Source: Psilocybe azurescens (Eukaryota; Basidiomycota; Agaricomycetes; Agaricales; Agrocybaceae). From it: a stretch of 64,000 bases of DNA. The notes beneath the pieces were generated by a model. That model did no database searches. It was not told where the DNA came from and saw only the letters and a program-made list of their open reading frames with translations. A program made the position numbers and the translations under genes. The stretch lies in NCBI GenBank assembly GCA_023853785.1, contig JAJIRX010000496.1:372001-436000 (forward strand), read 5' to 3'. Shown here in pieces: positions 58,301-64,000 of this stretch (positions are counted from its first letter, which is position 1; each line of letters opens with the position of its first letter).

Positions 58301-61300
58301 CCAGGAGAAATGGGCAATGATTTAACCTGACAAAAATTAAATCAAGGAATGTTTTCTGTCACCAATCAATAACTTACTGAGGTCACTCGAATATGACTGG
58401 TGCCCACGCGCATCACCACAGGCACTCGTGATGACGTCCGCATCATAACATCGGAAAATGTATCGTGGGCTTCTTGTTCTAGTGACACTGAGGGCGAATA
58501 GAAACTATGTTAAATACAACCCAGACAGACCATGGAGATATTTCGTTTTCCATACCTGGGTATGCCAGCGGCGCAAGAGCGGCAGTTCGAACGTCCTCCA
58601 TTAGCTGTAGCACAGATGTATACGCCTTGATTTCACTGCAAAGAGGTGTACCTTTACAAAAAGTTAGACGAGTTTTTTACGTAAAGCATAAGCGTACCAG
58701 CAGAGATATTGTACAATCGGCGCAGATATTTCTGTGTTAGAGCATTTGGGCTCAGGATACGTGTGGCAGAAAATCGTGAGCGAATGTCTGACGGTATCAG
58801 TTCGGCACAGTATTTCAACCACTGAAGAGGGACTTCAGAGATTGAGCTGAAGCCTGTGCAATCCAGGACAAGGTCAAATTGTCGAGCGCGATATAGATTG
58901 GAAGACAGTGTCTAAACAAGCAGTCAATCGATAAAGGTAACATTAGAGAGTGAAAACACACCTTGAGTATATGATACATAAACAACTCTATGTCGAGGTT
59001 CTCGACGTTTATCTTTGATAATCGAAGAATGAATACGGCAGTGCTTTCCTAAGAACGAGTTAGTAAAAGTACAAGAAGATAATGCTTCAAACGTACATGT
59101 ACATCGGTCTCTAAGAAAAGCTCTTCGATTGATCTCGTATCCCTGTTTGCCATTTTACTCATGAGCTCGAGATATTCTCTATGCTGTGTGCAGTCTGAAG
59201 TGGCCAATCGAGGAACGTCCATTGGAGGGCCTAAGTCGACCAGCAATGCACACAATCCGTCCCAAGCTCGCTTGCCGTTGATAGCAGATGCGTCGCCATC
59301 CGTGGAGGGTTTAGAAAGGCTGAGAAGCTCCTTGCCAATCTTGTCGGCGTGCTTGTGGAAAAACGATGCAGTACCACTACGTCAGTATCATCAGAAGTTG
59401 TTCCTAGCCAATGATCGTTTATCTCATCGCTTGAAGCAGAATATTTCTGTGAACAAACAAAAAGGATCAGGAAGAAAATTATAGGGAAGACGGTGGAGCA
59501 TACGTGTAATTCTGAGAGGAAACGTGTAACATTGGCGATGTTACTTTCGAGGAATTTGTTCAAAATGGTCATATGAGCCTCCTTTCCGAAAAAGATATTA
59601 TTTGCGAGATTTTGAATGATCTTGGCGATGACCATCAGACCTCGGCGCAGGATGATGGCATTTTCTCCTTTGGGGACTTCGATGTCGATTGTTTCCGGGG
59701 TCACAACAGCAGGCGATATAAATCTGAGCGCCTATGAACGAAAATCCCTGAAAAGATTCCAAAAAGCAAACCCACCTTAGAAAGATGAAAGCACCCATTG
59801 CGGCATATTTTGCCTCTGGCCACACTTCAGCTCTATCGATATAGTGAGGAGAGTATCTGATGGATGACGCTAAAAGACATACACTGTTTTGGCAATGTGG
59901 GCGCAAATTTCTCGGAACATTCTATTGGATGTAAGTGTCAGATAAAGCTTGAAGCACGAGAACTCTCACCCAGGTAAAGCGGGCAAGGATGAGGACATCA
60001 ACTGAAGGAAAGTCGATGCCACATATTCGACATTGCGCTGATTCAGAGCCACATCTTGCCCTATGGCCTTGGTTGGATCAATCTCATAACCAGTTCCGGG
60101 AGGCATTTGAACCATTGTATCGAGCAGTGGTTGCACAAGGCTTCTAAGATACTGATATCCATGTAGCTTGGCGAAGGCCGATAGGAACCTAGTACATGTG
60201 GAGTTGCTTCGGAACAAGCTTGCTTCGTTGTCTAGGTCGACGACACATGAGAAAGACAAATGTGACTGTTCGAGAAGGTCTTCACCTGTCTGTTGTACTT
60301 CGCGTTCTATCATAAGCTTGATGAGATTCATCAAGGCAGAACGTGAATCAAAAACGTTCAAGAGAACAGAGATCATCATTTCCACTTCCCCAGGAGGACA
60401 CGTTTCACATATTGTCATCGCAAGAACCATCTAGAAAGTAGTTAATAAAAGTCGCTAGCAGCAGTAACACCATAGTGTTAAGCCTTACATCGGGGCTGCG
60501 GACGAGCTGGAAAAAACTCAATCAATATTCAAATTATGCAGGTCAAAGTCCTAGAAACCTACTTCGCACAATGACATATGGCGAGCCTTGGTCACTGTTT
60601 TATCTTCTGGATCAAAAACAGTACCTTGACCAATGACTCTAGCGAAGACATGAGCAAATATAGATCGTTTGCGGTTATCTTGGTCGTAAGCCAATGGAAG
60701 ACATTGTTTGAAGCCACTCTCGCTATTTGCGCTAACCAAATGTGTTAGCCCGGTGATGACAAGTTCGCGAAGCTCAGCCTCTTTTGTGATGCGCGCATTT
60801 TCTAAATGTATTTGTAGGTGAGGAAGAGGAAATCTCCGAACAACTGTCGCTCATACCTGATGGATAGAACCGATTTCGGATACAGTATCAGAGGTCTAAC
60901 ACGTCATAATAACCGATGTCAGCTCTCGACAGTTCGTAAAGATTGCAAAAAATCTGACCGTATTATCGGATTGACAGATTTCAATGCTATCAAGAAGAGC
61001 GGTGGAATATTTATTGAATAGGCGCGAGACGACATGCACAGTATCATCCCCAGTATTCGACGCATCTGAGGCCTTCAATTGCAACCGATCCAACAACTTT
61101 ACAACAGCGCGAAGGCAAGCCATATTAAGTTCATTTGCCGCGCTTGGATTGGGATGGTCCACCATTGCCTTGACGAAAAATATAAATAAGTATCTATTAG
61201 AGGCATTAATGAAAGAGATAAATTGCTGACTTTCGGAGAAACCATCCATACACCGAGAACCTGATCGAGAATATCGTGGCGTACAGAGCTGTCTTTACGA

Positions 61301-64000
61301 AGTGTCAGGTTATCTGCTCTGCTACACAAACTTTCACAAAGAGCGCAAAATTTGATCTTGAGACGATGAGCAGAGGGTCCTGATGAACGACAGGTAAAGT
61401 TCAAAAGAAGTTGCATCGTAGGATTGATTTCCACATTCATTATATCCTCGAGTGTCACTTCTGGATTGTCAGACACAAGCTTTAGAATTGACAAAACCTA
61501 ATCATCGTTCAGCGGCCTGTCATTCGGTTGTAAGTAGAGAAAAAAAGGCCAACCTGGTCAAGAAGCACAACAACGGATTCATTGTCACGATCAGACGGAT
61601 CAGCCTTTTCGGCAAGGGTCTGAAGAGTCCTAAGTCTGGATCAGAATCGCTTACAAGAGAAAGTCATTTGACAACTCACTCTTCGACGTTTCTAATCATC
61701 TTGCTGTATAGTCGAGGGCATAATTCAGACCCGAGCGCTTCTCGGACATAATCTCGGATGGCAGCATCATCAGCAACCAACAAGTTGATCAAATCGCCGA
61801 TAAAAGTTTCGACTAGCGATATGGGATTTTGCACAACGCGCATCTTGTCGGGCAAATACTTGTTGGATATAACCTTAGATAAAGACGAAAGATCTTGTCC
61901 TTCTTGCAGGCAAGAACCCCCTAAGGCTGCCAGAAACAGTGTCAGATTGTGCCATTGTGAGCGTATTTCCTGTATTTTGTTTTGTCATTGTCATCCTAAT
62001 TGAGTCAAGAAGAGCCCTTACGTTTTGGGCAGAAGTCATGGAGCCTTTTCGTGCAGCCTCTCCATCCAATGATGCAGCCGCCTCGTTGATAGCATTGTTG
62101 ATCGATTCGTTTAATGCTCGCCAGCGCCAATAGCATTCTTCCCATAGTACGACATGAATTCCAGCTGAGAAAGTTAACATACGAACGAGCTTCCGAATAC
62201 GTTTCTGGTGACCGACACGACCTGAAAATGACAACAATCTAAGTTAGGCTGGTCCAAAAAGAGAATTATTAGACACACCGGCAACGGTAATTCGAGGATC
62301 TCCCAATTGTTCGTATATGAGATTTCGTTTCGATCTGTCCTCCTCTGTCATGGATGTGTTCACGGGAGCACCTGGTAGCCGCTCGGCGTAGGAGAGGAGA
62401 CGAAGGCCTTTGGCAGCCAATTGTGAAATATCATTATCTGCAGACGTCAATGAGACCAGGAAAGCCATCTCGGCCAGCGCAAAAGCAGGGGTGCGCTTTG
62501 GATCGAGCTGTACGTCTGTCGTGTGCTGGAACTGGAAGAAGATTCCGTTGTTGAACATCGCGAAGAAAAGAGACCTCAAGTAAGAATACTTACATCAGTC
62601 TTTATAACGAATGCTTCAATAATTTGATGCGCAACAGAGATCCATAATCGTTGGGCATCAAAGTCGGACCTCGTGGTCAACAAATTGGCAGAAACACTCA
62701 GCAGAGTGATAGGTCTAAAAATAAAGATAGTCAGTTTTCTTTTTATAGCGAAGCCATTTGAATGGAGGAAGGCTTACAAAGACGACTTCACAATATCCAT
62801 CAACAGGGCACGGTTGGAGTCGTCTGAGAATGTCAAGAAAGCCTGCTGGGATAACCGGCGCATGCAACTTGCAGTGGAGACTTTCACCGATATGTCTATA
62901 GGCGCCTCCCATAGTTTCACGGCCATATTCACCCATGAGTCAGCGTCTGCTGTGGAAGATATGCCTTTCATCATGAAGAGGGGTGTGGCTCGCCATAGTG
63001 ATAAAATTCCCAGAATGAGAACCTCTCGGTCGTTAAGAGGTTCAGGGAAAACATGTTTTGCTCTCGGACGAGTCGAGATACGCTTCATGACCCCATTATG
63101 CTCGACTTCCTGGCGTCGTACACCTGAACCCTACGATTACGTAATTAACGACGGTTAGCAATACTGGCACAGTCAGGACACACCTTCAAGATGTCTCTAC
63201 ACCTTCCAGCGAGCGCATCTTCCAGCACAGTCAACGGCCTTTGCCATGGGAAGCGAGGTGCATCCTGGACCAAGGTCAGACAGGCGCGAATAGCACAGGT
63301 CTTGACAGGCTCTGATCTTTCTGGTTCCATGCATGCCTCGAACAGAGGCGTCGAATCCTCCAGTGGCAAAAAGCGGTATAGTGCGACAAGGGCGTCCGCG
63401 TACAAGGAAACATCGATGTCCTCGTATGATTCCCAAAAAGGTCTTCGTGTAGCTCCACAGTTGTATAATGTGACCTAGGTGGCACATCGTTAAGTTAACG
63501 ATAAAACAAACATTGAAATAATGGCGACATTACTGACTTTAATCTCATGGGCAACATCCGGGGCGATCAGGCGCAATGGAACGTCGCCTTGTGGATCCAC
63601 ATATGCAGCAGCACGGCACAGATCCACCAAACATGTCAAAGAGACTTCAGAGAGCTTGGAGTTATTTCCAACGTTCTTCACAATAGCATCAATAAATTTA
63701 AGTTCCTACACCAAGGTATACAATCAATATCCCACTATGCATGGAAGAAAACCGAAAGATCAAGTTTTTTACACACCTTTTTGCTTTTGTGATTGGAAGA
63801 CCCGAATTGGTAATCCGGTGTCATTCTGTCAGATGTGATACAGTGCAAAATCGTCAGAGTCGGCCAATAGATCTCTTCGTGCCCAAGGGGAGCTATAGAA
63901 TACAACACGTCGAATACACGTTCTGGCGTCCCTTCTGTTCGCCCTCTTGTTCGAATAGTATCATTGAACTCCGCGGGAAAAACGTCTATCCAATTCCAGA
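55390..64000 (-). CDS. Neurofibromin/Ira-type Ras GTPase-activating protein, 5' partial
   Basis: Stimulates GTP hydrolysis by Ras, so it dampens cAMP and growth signalling. The gene runs off the right edge and has well over twenty exons; the stop is at 55390. The region 61-64 kb is helical and repeat-like, as in the N-terminal half of neurofibromin. The RasGAP domain lies about 59.2-60.5 kb: the arginine finger is in SLFRSNS (Arg codon 60209-60211), and FLRFISPAVVTPE is formed across the intron ending at 59724. The Sec14-PH module follows at about 58.1-59 kb (FDLVLDCTGFSS, then STELMPLTDVSDIYNVS). Downstream 55.4-58 kb encodes a long helical C-terminal region. Presence of finger and FLR motif indicates an active GAP. 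No break of frame was needed in the parts checked. Confidence 0.92.

Overview
The window is nuclear DNA of a filamentous fungus, most likely an Agaricomycete (mushroom-forming basidiomycete). Genes are packed on both strands and split by many short GT-AG introns (mostly 50-65 nt). The gene content is fungal: Kha1-type antiporter, DASH subunit Spc19, a fused Cnx1/gephyrin, an Ira/neurofibromin RasGAP, an Argonaute and a hAT transposon. Nothing bacterial, organellar or viral was seen. Most genes had to be assembled exon by exon from protein motifs, so exon edges may be off by a base or two.

Layout. 0-9 kb: stomatin-like SPFH protein (+, 5' end outside the window), K+/H+ antiporter (-), splicing factor BUD31 (-), long REEP/Yop1-like ER-shaping protein (+). 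8.9-18.3 kb: gene-poor and AT-rich, with one unrecognised gene, a complex I MWFE subunit hidden in four short exons, a decayed minus-strand relic and a block of CCGGATA repeats. 18.3-27 kb: lipoate-protein ligase (-), complex I assembly factor NDUFAF3 (+), a small unknown protein (-), complex I NDUFA8 (+), and a NOL11/Utp8-like nucleolar protein (+). 27.3-29.2 kb: an internally deleted hAT transposon with intact ends and target duplication. 29.3-35 kb: a possible small gene and two copies of an unrecognised modular gene family; a third copy sits at 46.7-47.9 kb. 35-46.3 kb: F-box protein, Spc19, hotdog thioesterase, Argonaute, and molybdenum-cofactor protein Cnx1. 49.8-64 kb: a coiled-coil protein, a ubiquitin-like/coiled-coil protein, and a large Ira/NF1 RasGAP running off the right edge.

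Functional links. Three complex I genes (MWFE, NDUFAF3, NDUFA8) and a mitochondrial lipoate ligase lie within about 9 kb. Several neighbours are divergent with 230-500 bp between start codons and could share promoters.

A caution for every gene model: at least a dozen reading-frame breaks occur inside otherwise well-preserved genes. Nearly all sit in short homopolymer runs and are explained by one missing base. They hit essential single-copy genes as well as others, so consensus sequencing error is far more likely than mass pseudogenisation. The most unusual biology is an apparent AT-AC intron placed immediately after the catalytic lysine of the lipoate ligase, and the modular gene family with an exon-shuffled chimeric copy.
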